Shown here: piece by piece, positions 8,703 to 17,633 of the stretch
Numbering within the stretch: position 1 is the stretch's first letter
How the letters are laid out: every line of letters begins with the position of its first letter
Assembly: GCF_012070565.1 (NCBI RefSeq)
Contig: NZ_JAAQRO010000001.1
Location: 62,001-126,000, forward strand
Direction: 5' to 3'
From: Anaerosporobacter faecicola
GTDB taxonomy: Bacteria; Bacillota; Clostridia; Lachnospirales; Lachnospiraceae
Length of the DNA: 64,000 bases
Translations under genes and position numbers: made by a program
Notes under the pieces: model-generated
Told to the model about the DNA's origin: nothing
Databases searched by the model: none
The model's input: only the letters and a program-made list of their open reading frames with translations

Positions 8703-9165
8703 ATGAAAAAGGGAGAAAACGAGAAACAGAACAATCGAAAATCAAGAGCATGGAAGAGAAACGTGAATATACTAATCGGAGTCTTTGGTTTGGTTCTATT
8801 GGCAGGAATCTATGTCTATACGAACAAAGACTTAAAGGATCGAATATATTTGGAATTCAACGTGTCCATTGATCAATTTGGGAGCGGGGACGTTTCAAGA
8901 AGGCGATCATTCTTACTTCTATCAATATCTTGTAGATGAAAATGAGAAGACGTATACACTCGTGAAAAAATTCCCGATTTCATATTCTAGTATCGTTAGT
9001 TCCGTGCAATATGTAGATGGCAATGTCGTAACAAGTTCGGGTATGTCTCATTGCTATGATGAATATGATGCAGAGGGAAATCTAATCCGTCAATTTAATT
9101 ATACAGCTGAAAAATATGCTTACCGAGTATATAAGTATGCGTTCCATTCTTTTTGGTTCGAATAA
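8703..9165 (+). pseudogene. Remnant of an arylsulfate sulfotransferase-like gene
   Basis: The first frame (8703-8939) gives a basic N-terminus and one membrane helix (VNILIGVFGLVLLAGIYVY). At about 8860-8890 similarity moves to the +1 frame, which runs to TAA 9165 and reads YFYQYLVDENEKTYTLVKKF, then PYSSIVSS-like and EYDAEGNLIRQF, ending YRVYKYAFHSFWFE. That tail matches the C-terminus of secreted AssT-type proteins, which are normally about 450-600 residues. So the middle of the gene, including the catalytic region, is missing and the remaining ends are out of frame. Start site AGAAG lies upstream of ATG 8703. I infer an internal deletion, then decay. Confidence 0.65.
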
Positions 9166-9253
9166 AATATGTACGCAGACAGTTTCCTTCGGATATATAG
9201 CAGCCACATACACTATGTAAAGTCTCGATGTGTGAAATTGAATAAATACATGC

Positions 9254-9422
9254 ATAATATGATGCAAGGGTCAAAAGGTCATTTCACTTCGTGCCTGCAC
9301 GAAAGTGAACATGACATCTTGACCCACAAAACATGAGAAAGTAGCGTTATTACGCGGATTGCGAATGTTTTAGAATTGCGAGAGTTGCAACGCAACGAAG
9401 CAATTCGTGCATCATAATATAG
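9254..9422. repeat. Nested inverted-repeat cluster
   Basis: The core 9268-9325 is a long imperfect hairpin: GGGTCAA at the left end pairs with TTGACCC at the right, GGTCAT with ATGAC, and CACTTCGTG with CACGAAAGTG around a short loop. A second foldback (GAATTGC...GCAATTC) follows at about 9374-9406, and ATATGATGCA (9257-9266) is roughly mirrored by TGCATCATAATAT at 9409-9421. No T-run. It may be a decayed foldback element. Confidence 0.5.
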
Positions 9423-9491
9423 AAATATACATTTCTCCTTGTATAATTTGTGTTATAATATAGGACAAAGATGCCAAGGAGGAATGAAAAG

Positions 9492-10637
9492 ATGATATGC
9501 TTAAAAAATGGTATTATACATGATGCAATACATGAAAATCCGTATGTATCGGATCTCCTGATTAATGGAGGAAAAATAGTAAAAATAGAAAAAGATATCC
9601 TGACTGATTATAGTATGGAAGTCATTGATTTAAGTGGAAAACATATATATCCTGGCTTTATTGATGCACATAGTCATATAGGTACGGATGGCTTTGGTAT
9701 TGGTTATGAAGGACAAGATTATAATGAAATGAATGATATTGTATCACCACAATTACGTGGGATTGATGCAATTCAACCGATGGATGAGTCATTTGGTATG
9801 GCAGCTAGAGCAGGTGTTACTTCCGTAGCTACAGGTCCAGGGAGCGCCAATGTGTTAGGTGGAACATTTGTTGCATTGAAAACAGTTGGAAAACGTGTAG
9901 ATAAGATGGTAATTAAACCGGATGTTGCGATGAAATGTGCATTTGGTGAGAATCCGAAACGTATCTACCGAGACAAAGGAGATTCTACCCGTATGTCTAC
10001 TGCTTCAAAACTTCGAGAAATGTTGTTTAAAGCAAGAGAATATCAACAGAAGTTAGATGCAGCAGGAGCAGATGTTTTCAAACGTCCAAGCTTTGATATG
10101 AAATTAGAAGCACTTCTTCCTGTCTTAAAAAAAGAAATGCCTTTGAAAGCCCATGCACATCAAGCAAATGATATGTTTACAGCTCTTCGAATTGCGCATG
10201 AATTCGATGTCAATATTACATTGGAACATGTGACGGAAGGACATCTAATCGTAGAAGAGTTAGCCCAAGAGAATGTTCCACTTGCAGTAGGTCCATCCTT
10301 CGGACATGCAACCAAATTTGAATTGCGGAATAAAACATGGGAAACGCCTGGTATTCTAGCAAATGCAGGTTGTCAAGTATCAATTATAACAGATTCACCA
10401 GTTATTCCACAACATTATCTGCCATTATGTGCTGGATTAGCAATAAAATCTGGTATGAAACCATTTGATGCGTTAAAAGCAATCACAATTAATCCTGCGA
10501 AACATGTGGGAATCGATAATGTAGTTGGATCGATTGAAGAAGGAAAAGATGCAGACTTAGTAATTACAGATGGTTCGCCATTTGAAGTTTCAACAACAAT
10601 AGAGAAAGTATTGATCAATGGAAAGGCAGTAGAATAA
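9492..10637 (+). CDS. Amidohydrolase-superfamily metal-dependent hydrolase
   Basis: 381 residues, cytoplasmic. Composite domain strands at both ends flank a TIM barrel. Metal-binding features: HSHIG after strand 1 (about 60-64), HAH in KAHAHQAND, HVTEGH, and the catalytic-type Asp in ITDSPVIP. The C-terminal NPAKHVGI...GSIEEGKDADLV segment is typical of the imidazolonepropionase-like (COG1228) branch. The family covers imidazolonepropionase, dipeptidases and related enzymes; substrate cannot be read here. ATG 9492 is preceded by AGGAGG 9477-9482; a start at 9471 would overlap that site. The gene is followed four bases later by the glutaredoxin-like gene. Confidence 0.85.
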   Translation: MICLKNGIIHDAIHENPYVSDLLINGGKIVKIEKDILTDYSMEVIDLSGKHIYPGFIDAHSHIGTDGFGIGYEGQDYNEMNDIVSPQLRGIDAIQPMDESFGMAARAGVTSVATGPGSANVLGGTFVALKTVGKRVDKMVIKPDVAMKCAFGENPKRIYRDKGDSTRMSTASKLREMLFKAREYQQKLDAAGADVFKRPSFDMKLEALLPVLKKEMPLKAHAHQANDMFTALRIAHEFDVNITLEHVTEGHLIVEELAQENVPLAVGPSFGHATKFELRNKTWETPGILANAGCQVSIITDSPVIPQHYLPLCAGLAIKSGMKPFDALKAITINPAKHVGIDNVVGSIEEGKDADLVITDGSPFEVSTTIEKVLINGKAVE

Positions 10638-10641
10638 AGAT

Positions 10642-10953
10642 ATGAAAGTAATTATGTATGGAGCACCAATCTGTGGAGAGTGTGTAGCAGCAAAAGAACG
10701 TTTACTAGCATGTAATGAAGTGGAACTGGAATATCGTAATATTGTAGAATCAACTACGATTATGAAAGAATTTCTTTCGATTCGTGATCATGATATTTTG
10801 TTTCAGGAAATCAAAGAACAAGGAAAGATTGGAATTCCATTCTTCCTATTAGAAGACGGAACGAAGACCTTTACTATAGAGGATTACGTTTCATTGGCTG
10901 CACCAAAACCAGTAAAAAGTGCTTGTTCTCTTAACGGAAAGGGAAGCTGCTAA
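10642..10953 (+). CDS. Glutaredoxin-like protein
   Basis: 103 residues. Redox motif CGEC near residue 12-15 in a thioredoxin-type opening (KVIMYGAPICGECVAAKERL), and the cis-proline IGIPFF at about 73-78. A Cys-rich tail (SACSLNGKGSC) adds two further cysteines, not standard for the family. It starts four bases after the amidohydrolase stop, so it is co-transcribed. Likely a thiol-disulfide exchange protein; its partner is not evident. Confidence 0.78.
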   Translation: MKVIMYGAPICGECVAAKERLLACNEVELEYRNIVESTTIMKEFLSIRDHDILFQEIKEQGKIGIPFFLLEDGTKTFTIEDYVSLAAPKPVKSACSLNGKGSC

Positions 10954-10996
10954 AAAAAATTATTTCTTACCTAGTAGGGGAATAGAAGGTAAACGA

Positions 10997-11036
10997 AACT
11001 TATCAGTCAAAATACTGTTTTGACTGATAAGTTTTT
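10997..11036 (+). terminator. Terminator after the glutaredoxin-like gene
   Basis: AAACTTATCAGTCAAAA (10997-11013 region) pairs with TTTTGACTGATAAGTTT, loop of about five, then T-run. A strong, nearly perfect stem. Confidence 0.92.
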
Positions 11037-11153
11037 GTTTTCTTACGTAACACGTAAAGTGGGAGAACACAGACAAAGCATTTTGAAAATAATTAAAAAG
11101 AGAAAGAATGATACTAAATTTATGGTTGTTTTTGTCTAAATCCATTATTTTAT

Positions 11154-11182
11154 TTGTAATTTTGTCACTATTATATTATAAT
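11154..11182 (+). promoter_or_regulatory. SigA-type promoter of cheV
   Basis: TTGTAA 11154-11159, 17-base spacer, perfect TATAAT 11177-11182; about 65 bases before the start codon. Confidence 0.7.
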
Positions 11183-11250
11183 TATAGTAGTACAAATAAA
11201 ATGGTAACGTATTAGAAAAATGTAGACATTACATAAATGGAGGATAGATT

Positions 11251-12150
11251 ATGGAGACTGGTATATTATTGGAAAGTGGAACGAATGAACTTGAAATCCT
11301 TGAATTTAAGGTTGGTTCAAATTACTATGGTATTAATGTTGCAAAGATTAAAGAAATCTTATCTTATCAGGAACCAACACCAATTCCAAATGCACATCCT
11401 TGTGTTGAAGGAATTTTTATGCCACGCGAAGAAATCATATCTATCATTGATTTGGCCAAGAACTTAAATTTGGCACCATCTGTGGATAAATCGAAGGATA
11501 TGTACATTGTTACAAACTTTAACAAATTAAATATTGCATTTCATGTTCATGGTGTAGTTGGAATTCATCGTGTATCGTGGGCGGACATCATCAAACCGGA
11601 TGATACGGTTAATTCCGCAGGATCAGGCGTTGCAACAGGAATTATTAAGATTGATAAACGATTAATTGTTATTCTAGATTTTGAAAAAATTGTTTCTGAT
11701 ATTAATCCTGAAACAGGATTGCGTGTTTCTGATATTAAACAACTGGAAGATCGAGAACGCAACAATTCTCCAATTATTATGGCAGAGGATTCAGCTTTGC
11801 TAGGTAAATTAATATATGATAGTTTAACAAAAGCAGGCTATACGAATGTAAAACGATTCAAAGATGGTAAAGCAGCGTGGGATCAATTATGTGAGTATAA
11901 AAAGAATGGAACAATTGATGAAAATGTACATTGTGTTATTACAGATATTGAGATGCCACAGATGGATGGACATCGTTTAACCAAATTAATTAAGGACGAT
12001 GATGATTTGAAACGTGTTCCTGTTATTATTTTCTCTTCTTTGATCAATGATGAGATGAGAAGAAAAGGTCAAATGCTTGGAGCAGATGAACAATTGACAA
12101 AACCGGAGATTGGTAAGCTTGTTGGAGCAGTGGATCGATTAATCTATTAA
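11251..12150 (+). CDS. cheV: Chemotaxis coupling protein CheV (CheW-receiver)
   Basis: 299 residues. An N-terminal CheW domain (about 15-155) opens with ELEILEFKVGSNYYGINVAK and includes a PREEIISIIDLAKNL-type segment. The C-terminal receiver domain has the acidic pocket in IIMAEDSALLG, phospho-acceptor Asp232 in ITDIEMPQMDGH, and TKPEIG for the conserved Lys. CheV couples chemoreceptors to CheA and adapts the signal on phosphorylation. No other chemotaxis genes are in the window; it is a single-gene unit with its own promoter and terminator. Start has GGAGGAT at a suitable distance. Confidence 0.93.
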   Translation: METGILLESGTNELEILEFKVGSNYYGINVAKIKEILSYQEPTPIPNAHPCVEGIFMPREEIISIIDLAKNLNLAPSVDKSKDMYIVTNFNKLNIAFHVHGVVGIHRVSWADIIKPDDTVNSAGSGVATGIIKIDKRLIVILDFEKIVSDINPETGLRVSDIKQLEDRERNNSPIIMAEDSALLGKLIYDSLTKAGYTNVKRFKDGKAAWDQLCEYKKNGTIDENVHCVITDIEMPQMDGHRLTKLIKDDDDLKRVPVIIFSSLINDEMRRKGQMLGADEQLTKPEIGKLVGAVDRLIY

Positions 12151-12157
12151 GTTGGAG

Positions 12158-12194
12158 AAAAAGGTGTTGCGATAATTACTTGCATCACCTTTTC
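12158..12194 (+). terminator. Terminator after cheV
   Basis: AAAAGGTG-T-TGC pairs with GCA-T-CACCTTTT around a loop of about eleven bases, T-rich tail. Confidence 0.75.
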
Positions 12195-12338
12195 TTTATA
12201 TTGTTATCGAATGCTCTACTTGTGTTAATTAATACATGTACGAAATTACGATGCGATGGTATAATTATATACAATTTTGTCATTGTACACTTGTTGGATA
12301 ATGCAAATAAGATTTTATAAAAATTAAGCGAGGTTTAT

Positions 12339-13169
12339 ATGAGTAACCAAATAGAATTAATAAAAGAAAAGCTACAAGAAGCAGATTACGTACTGGTAGG
12401 ATGTGGATTTGACCTAGAGAAGAATCTGACTAATTTAGAAGAACAGTACTATGAACCAGTAAGTAAAATGGGAATAACAAGCAAAGAGACTTTAGCAGAA
12501 AAAGTACAGGAGAAAGAAGCAGTTGAATGGATCGATGCCATCTTAAAAAGTTGGTATCAGAAAAATCATACATTACCAGTTTACCAACAACTTTATGAAA
12601 CGATAAAAGAGAAAAATTATTTCATCTTATCCATGAACACATCCCAGTATCTTTTACAGGCAGGTTTCGACGAGAAGAAGATTGTTATGCCATGTGGGAA
12701 TGAAGGATTGTTTCAATGTTCCAAATCTTGTACACATAAGATCGAAGAAAATGAATCTTATGTAGCAGACTTTGTAAAACGCTTACCAGAGATACTTCCG
12801 GAATTACAAATGGGAAGAAGTATTCAGGAATATATGCCATTATGCGAAACATGTAAGGAAAGACTAACTTTCAACGTACGAAGTCAGGTGGAAACATACG
12901 TAGAAGAAGGATATCTTCCTCAGTGGCAAGCATATATGCAATGGATAGCAAGAACTCTCAACCGTAAATTGGTTTTATTAGAACTTGACGTAAACTTTAC
13001 ATTACCATCGTTGATTCGGTGGCCTTTTGAGAAAAATGCATACATCAATAATAAAGCATTACTTGTTCGTGTGAATAAGACTTTTCCACAACTGTCAGAA
13101 GAAATTCATGGTAAAGGAGTTCCTGTTCCTATGTCTGCAGAAGAATTTCTTGAACTAGTAAATAAGTAA
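12339..13169 (+). CDS. Divergent macrodomain-type (SirTM-like) sirtuin homologue, probably degenerate
   Basis: 276 residues. It follows the SirTM branch of Sir2 proteins: PVYQQLYETIKEKNYFILS, then EGLFQCSKSC, and a C-terminal ELDVNFTLPSLIRWPFE where SirTM has ELGVGYNTP. The four zinc ligands are kept (Cys127, Cys131, Cys169, Cys172). The NAD-site motif usually read as TTNVDH is SMNTSQ here and the glycine-rich N-terminal loop is reduced to VGCGFD, so catalysis is doubtful. SirTM genes normally sit with a macrodomain and a lipoate-protein ligase; neither is present. Likely a zinc-binding pseudoenzyme. Family call from memory of motifs. Confidence 0.6.
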   Translation: MSNQIELIKEKLQEADYVLVGCGFDLEKNLTNLEEQYYEPVSKMGITSKETLAEKVQEKEAVEWIDAILKSWYQKNHTLPVYQQLYETIKEKNYFILSMNTSQYLLQAGFDEKKIVMPCGNEGLFQCSKSCTHKIEENESYVADFVKRLPEILPELQMGRSIQEYMPLCETCKERLTFNVRSQVETYVEEGYLPQWQAYMQWIARTLNRKLVLLELDVNFTLPSLIRWPFEKNAYINNKALLVRVNKTFPQLSEEIHGKGVPVPMSAEEFLELVNK

Positions 13170-13230
13170 CAAAACATGCGAAATTTACTGTTTTATCAAC
13201 ATTTTTCAAAATAATTCTTCTTCGTTTTAG

Positions 13231-13259
13231 TTGTTAAATATAGACTTATGTGGTAATAT
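13231..13259 (+). promoter_or_regulatory. Probable promoter of the repeat-protein gene
   Basis: TTGTTA 13231-13236, 17-base spacer, TAATAT 13254-13259; start codon about 33 bases downstream. Confidence 0.5.
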
Positions 13260-13291
13260 AAGAAAGTAAATACTAGTTTGGAGGTGGATAG

Positions 13292-15322
13292 ATGGGCAAA
13301 TGTAAAGTTTGCGGTGCAGAAATCGCAGATACGGAAGAAATGTGTGAAGATTGTAAAGCACTTGATGACGTGGATTTGATTAAAAGCGATGATGAATTAG
13401 AAGAATTACTTAATTCAGTTATGCATTCCCATACTAGTTATCCGAATAATGATAACGAGAGTTATGTATCAGCAGATGATATGATAATTGATCCAATTAA
13501 TGAGTATAAAGAAGACGGGGATGAGATATCCAGTCAGTTAGATAACATAGCCAATGAACTGCTTGATCAATATACGAAGCAAGATGCAAGTAGCGTTGAT
13601 CAAACAGGAGTGGGTGAAAGTGCCGTATTTCTTGATTCATTCAATGGGAAGGAAGAAGCAGCATCTTTGGATTCCTTACAACAGGAAGAGGAATCAATGC
13701 CTCTAGATGCTTTGACTCAAGAAGAGGAAGAACCATTATCCATAGATTCCTTAACCCAGGAAGGGGAAGAACCATTATCCTTGGATTCCTTATCCCAAGA
13801 AGAGGAAGAACCAATGTCTTTGGATTCCTTAATCCAAGAAGAGGAAGAACCAATGTCTTTGGATTCCTTAATCCAGGAAGAGGAAGAACCAATGTCTTTG
13901 GATTCTTTAATCCAGGAAGAGGAAGAACCAATGTCTTTGGATTCTTTGACCCAGGAAGAGGAAGAACCAATGTCTTTGGATTCTTTAATCCAGGAAGAGG
14001 AAGAACCGATGTCTTTGGATTCGTTGAGTCAGGAAGAGAAAGAACCGATGTCTTTGGATTCGTTGAGTCAGGAAGAGGAAGAGCCGATGTCTTTGGATTC
14101 GTTGAGTCAGGAAGAGGAAGAGCCGATGTCTTTGGATTCTTTGAGTCAGGAAGAGGAAGAGCCAATGTCTCTTGATTCTCTTTCAACAGAGCAGGAAGCT
14201 TCGATTACGGAGGAAGAAGAACCATTTTCTATTGATTCTTTCCACGAAGAAGAACCAAAACAAGTGGCTGATACTTCACAAACTGCTGTACATACAGGTG
14301 ATGGTGATAATCCAGCAGATGATTATGGAGTACCAGGATTTCATGATATCTTCAATGGAATTGAGGATATCGACGATACCGATGATCGAGATAATGCAAA
14401 TGTAGCAGATATATTTGCTGATGTCTTAGGAACAGTATCAAATTATGGCTCAGACGGGGAAGAAGGAGAAAATCCTCCTGATGGTGGATCAGCGAATAAA
14501 AAGAAAAAAGCAAGTAAGAAAGCAAAGAAGAATATTGACCCTGTAACAGGTGAGAAAAAAGGATTCTTCAAGAGTTTATTTGAAAATATAGATGATGAAG
14601 AAACAGAAAAAGAGTTTCAAAAAGAAAAAGAATTACAAGAAGCAAAGGTAGCAAAGAAAGCTGCGAAGAAAGAACAAAAAGCTGCAGCAGCGGTGACAAA
14701 GAAAGCTGCAAAAGCGGAAGCAAAGAAGACGAAAGATGCAGCAAAAGCAGCAAAAAAAGCTGAAAAAGAAAAATTAGCGGAAGAAGAAGAGAGCGATCAC
14801 AGTAAGATCAATAAGAAAGGTGCAGCAGTTGTGTTAGTTGCATTTGCACTCGTTGGTGTGTTTGTTGTATTTGGTACGAAGACATTTTCTTATTCTGCAA
14901 GCATTCGTCAAGCAGAAGATTTCTTTGCAAGGAAAAAGTATACGAAAGCTTATGATAAGATTAGCGGAGTGGATGTAAAGAAATCCGACCAGGAACTTGC
15001 TGATAAGATTAAGACAGTAATGTATGTAAATAAGGAGTTTGATTCCTATAATAATTATTATGCAATCCAATATTATGCGGAAGCTCTGAACTCATTATTG
15101 AATGGTTTAATTAAGTATGATGTATATCTAGAACAAGCAAGTGAATTAGGTGTAAAATCGGATTTACAATATGTAAAATCACAGATTATCCAGGAATTAG
15201 ATGAGAAGTTTTCTCTTGATGAAGAAGAAGCGAAGAAGATTGCTGATATTGAAGATCAAGCAGAATATAGCGATAAGGTGATTGCAATTGCTGAAAAGCT
15301 AGTTGCGGACAAGAAGAAATAA
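13292..15322 (+). CDS. Zinc-ribbon membrane protein with acidic tandem repeats
   Basis: 676 residues. N-terminal zinc ribbon (Cys at 4, 7, 15 and 18: CKVCG...CEDC). Residues 143-298 are twelve copies of a 13-residue repeat, consensus QEEEEPMSLDSL plus I, S or T. A Lys/Ala-rich stretch (about 395-500) resembles a charged single helix, a single transmembrane helix lies at about 510-528, and a helical C-terminal domain of about 145 residues follows on the far side. The repeats should form a long, strongly acidic cytoplasmic linker. No function recognised. GGAGGTGG precedes the ATG. The gene is monocistronic and ends before a weak stem-loop. Confidence 0.85.
   Translation: MGKCKVCGAEIADTEEMCEDCKALDDVDLIKSDDELEELLNSVMHSHTSYPNNDNESYVSADDMIIDPINEYKEDGDEISSQLDNIANELLDQYTKQDASSVDQTGVGESAVFLDSFNGKEEAASLDSLQQEEESMPLDALTQEEEEPLSIDSLTQEGEEPLSLDSLSQEEEEPMSLDSLIQEEEEPMSLDSLIQEEEEPMSLDSLIQEEEEPMSLDSLTQEEEEPMSLDSLIQEEEEPMSLDSLSQEEKEPMSLDSLSQEEEEPMSLDSLSQEEEEPMSLDSLSQEEEEPMSLDSLSTEQEASITEEEEPFSIDSFHEEEPKQVADTSQTAVHTGDGDNPADDYGVPGFHDIFNGIEDIDDTDDRDNANVADIFADVLGTVSNYGSDGEEGENPPDGGSANKKKKASKKAKKNIDPVTGEKKGFFKSLFENIDDEETEKEFQKEKELQEAKVAKKAAKKEQKAAAAVTKKAAKAEAKKTKDAAKAAKKAEKEKLAEEEESDHSKINKKGAAVVLVAFALVGVFVVFGTKTFSYSASIRQAEDFFARKKYTKAYDKISGVDVKKSDQELADKIKTVMYVNKEFDSYNNYYAIQYYAEALNSLLNGLIKYDVYLEQASELGVKSDLQYVKSQIIQELDEKFSLDEEEAKKIADIEDQAEYSDKVIAIAEKLVADKKK
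13718..14185 (+). repeat. Twelve tandem 39-bp repeats inside the coding region
   Basis: Twelve in-frame 39-bp units encoding the 13-residue acidic repeat. The central and right-hand units are nearly identical in DNA; the first two diverge (PLSIDSL, PLSLDSL), and flanking half-units (SLDSLQ, MPLDAL, FSIDSF) look like older decayed copies. Such an array should vary in copy number between strains. Confidence 0.93.
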
Positions 15323-15340
15323 TGGTATGATATGCTAAGG

Positions 15341-15378
15341 GTGGCAAGATGAACGAGAAATTCCATTCGTCTTGCCAC
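15341..15378 (+). terminator. Stem-loop after the repeat-protein gene
   Basis: GTGGCAAGA (15341-15349) pairs with TCTTGCCAC (15370-15378). Only a short T-rich stretch follows, so termination may be partial. Confidence 0.45.
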
Positions 15379-15437
15379 ATTTGTCTACCTGGACAATTTA
15401 ATGCGCTACCACAAAGAAGTAAGAGAGGAGACATGTC

Positions 15438-16052
15438 ATGATTGCAATTATAGATTATGATGCGGGTAATTTAAAAAGTGTTGAGAAAGCTTTGCTATAC
15501 ATAGGGGAAGATGCCAAGATTACAAGAGATCGTGAAGAGATTCTTCATGCAGATAAAGTAATCCTACCTGGTGTTGGAGCATTTGGAGATGCTATGGAAA
15601 AACTGCATCGGTACCAATTGGTTGATACAATTAAGGAGGTTGTCGCTAGAAAAATTCCGCTTTTAGGAATATGTTTGGGATTACAACTCCTTTTTGAAGA
15701 AAGTGATGAAACGAAAGGGGTACCGGGGTTATCCATTTTAGAAGGTAAAATCATACGAATTCCTGACAAAGAAGGGTTGAAAATACCACATATCGGTTGG
15801 AATTCCTTACACTTTACGAAAGAATCCAAGTTACTAAAAGGATTGGATCCAGAATCTTATGTTTATTTTGTTCATTCTTATTATCTTAAAGCAAAGAATG
15901 TAGAAGAAGTTGCAGCGACAACCCAATATAGCACGGCATTAGATGTAGCTGTTGAAAAGGATAATATATTTGCATGCCAGTTCCACCCAGAGAAAAGTGG
16001 AGAGGTTGGTCTAAAAATACTGAAGAATTTTGCTGAGATTGGAAGGGAGTAG
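15438..16052 (+). CDS. hisH: Imidazole glycerol phosphate synthase, glutaminase subunit
   Basis: 204 residues, normal for HisH. Class I glutamine amidotransferase with catalytic Cys79 in GICLGLQLL, His183 and Glu185 in FHPEKSG, and the oxyanion-strand segment [10 protein letters not shown]. It releases ammonia from glutamine and channels it to HisF, encoded two bases downstream. GAGGAG precedes the ATG. No other his genes occur in the window. Confidence 0.95.
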   Translation: MIAIIDYDAGNLKSVEKALLYIGEDAKITRDREEILHADKVILPGVGAFGDAMEKLHRYQLVDTIKEVVARKIPLLGICLGLQLLFEESDETKGVPGLSILEGKIIRIPDKEGLKIPHIGWNSLHFTKESKLLKGLDPESYVYFVHSYYLKAKNVEEVAATTQYSTALDVAVEKDNIFACQFHPEKSGEVGLKILKNFAEIGRE

Positions 16053-16054
16053 CC

Positions 16055-16816
16055 ATGTTTACAAAAAGAATCATTCCTTGTTTGGATGTACATAATGGAA
16101 GAGTTGTAAAAGGGATTAATTTTGTGAATCTACGAGATGCTGGTGATCCAGTTGAAGTTGGTTATGCATATGGAAAAGCAGGAGCAGATGAGCTGGTTTT
16201 TCTTGATATAACGGCGTCAAGTGATGCAAGAACAATTAAGATTGATATGGTACGCCGAGTAGCAGAGACTGTGTTCATACCATTTACAGTTGGTGGAGGA
16301 ATTCGTACAGTAGATGATTTTAAAGGTATTCTTCGTGAAGGCGCTGATAAAGTTGCAGTGAATTCAGCGGCAATTCAAAATCCTACCTTAATTTCAGAAG
16401 CTGCGTTGAAGTTCGGCAGCCAGTGCGTAGTTGTAGCCATTGATGCAAAGAGACGTGCAGATGGGAGTGGCTGGAATATCTATAAGAATGGCGGTCGTGT
16501 GGATATGGGAATTGATGCTGTGGAGTGGGCAATGAAAGCAAATGCTCTTGGAGCAGGAGAAATCCTATTGACAAGTATGGATTGTGATGGAACAAAGAAT
16601 GGATATGATATTGAACTGACAAAGATGGTTTCTGAGAATGTATCTATTCCTGTTATCGCATCAGGAGGAGCAGGAACGAAGGAACATTTTTATGATGCTT
16701 TAACAGAAGGAAAAGCAGATGCAGCATTAGCAGCATCCTTATTCCACTATAAAGAACTAGAGATCAATGAGGTGAAACAGTATTTGCGTGATCGATCTGT
16801 AAGTGTTCGACTTTAA
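16055..16816 (+). CDS. hisF: Imidazole glycerol phosphate synthase, cyclase subunit
   Basis: 253 residues, normal for HisF. TIM barrel with the catalytic Asp11 ([15 protein letters not shown]) and a second Asp near 130 (VVVAIDAKR), and phosphate-binding glycines in VGGGIRTV and IASGGAGT. It makes imidazole glycerol phosphate and AICAR from PRFAR and ammonia in histidine synthesis. The start is two bases after the hisH stop with GGAAGGGAG inside the hisH end, so the two subunits are made together. Confidence 0.96.
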   Translation: MFTKRIIPCLDVHNGRVVKGINFVNLRDAGDPVEVGYAYGKAGADELVFLDITASSDARTIKIDMVRRVAETVFIPFTVGGGIRTVDDFKGILREGADKVAVNSAAIQNPTLISEAALKFGSQCVVVAIDAKRRADGSGWNIYKNGGRVDMGIDAVEWAMKANALGAGEILLTSMDCDGTKNGYDIELTKMVSENVSIPVIASGGAGTKEHFYDALTEGKADAALAASLFHYKELEINEVKQYLRDRSVSVRL

Positions 16817-16861
16817 GTAGGAAGGAATGGAGGATCAATCTATATCAAATGATATGGTTAT

Positions 16862-16890
16862 TTGACAAGCGATTCATGGGATGCTAATAT
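16862..16890 (+). promoter_or_regulatory. Promoter of ung
   Basis: Perfect TTGACA 16862-16867, 17-base spacer, TAATAT 16885-16890; start codon about 60 bases downstream. Confidence 0.65.
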
Positions 16891-16949
16891 GAATAGAGTT
16901 ATTCATGGATACATAAAGATCAAGAATGGTACCCTAAAGGAGAATAGTT

Positions 16950-17627
16950 ATGTCGATGATTACAAATGATTGGTTGAATCCATTAAACAATGAATTTCAT
17001 AAATCGTATTATAAAGAGCTCTATCAATTTGTAAGAGAAGAATATATGACACATGTTATTTACCCACCTGCTGAAGATATATTTAATGCATTTCATTTTA
17101 CACCACTTAGTAAAGTGAAAGTACTGTTGCTAGGACAAGATCCATATCATAACGTGAATCAAGCACATGGTCTTTCCTTCTCCGTTTTGCCAGAACAAAA
17201 AGAGATTCCACCTTCTTTACAGAATATATATAAAGAGATGCAGGATGATTGTGGGTGCTATATACCCAATAATGGTTATCTGAAAAAATGGGCGGATCAA
17301 GGAGTTTTATTGCTTAATACGGTACTTACCGTTCGTGCCCATCAAGCGAATTCTCATCAGGGAAGGGGCTGGGAGCAATTTACGGATGCTGTAATACAGG
17401 CAGTGAATGCACAGGATAGACCAATCGTGTATTTCTTATGGGGACGACCAGCGCAGTCGAAAAAGAAGATGTTAACGAATCCAAAACACTTGATTCTTGA
17501 AGCACCTCATCCAAGTCCATTGTCAGCATACCGAGGATTCTTTGGAAGCAAGCCATTTTCACAAGCCAATGCGTTCTTACAAGCAAACGGGATAGAACCG
17601 ATAGATTGGCAGATTGAAAATATATAG
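16950..17627 (+). CDS. ung: Uracil-DNA glycosylase (family 1)
   Basis: 225 residues, full length. Catalytic Asp64 in GQDPYHN, the DNA-insertion loop HPSPLSAYRGFFGSKPFS with His187, and the uracil-pocket HGLSFSV. It removes uracil from DNA to start base excision repair. Single-gene unit with its own promoter; AAAGGAG upstream of ATG. Repeat A copy 2 begins within about ten bases of the stop. Confidence 0.97.
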   Translation: MSMITNDWLNPLNNEFHKSYYKELYQFVREEYMTHVIYPPAEDIFNAFHFTPLSKVKVLLLGQDPYHNVNQAHGLSFSVLPEQKEIPPSLQNIYKEMQDDCGCYIPNNGYLKKWADQGVLLLNTVLTVRAHQANSHQGRGWEQFTDAVIQAVNAQDRPIVYFLWGRPAQSKKKMLTNPKHLILEAPHPSPLSAYRGFFGSKPFSQANAFLQANGIEPIDWQIENI

Positions 17628-17633
17628 GTTTAA

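Noticed and set aside
13718-14185. CRISPR-like array
   Set aside because: Repeats are directly adjacent 39-bp units without spacers and lie in frame within a coding region.
13641-14186. 181-codon open frame on the minus strand, Pro/Leu-rich and repetitive
   Set aside because: It is the shadow of the 39-bp repeat array; a period divisible by three keeps the opposite frame open. No ribosome site.
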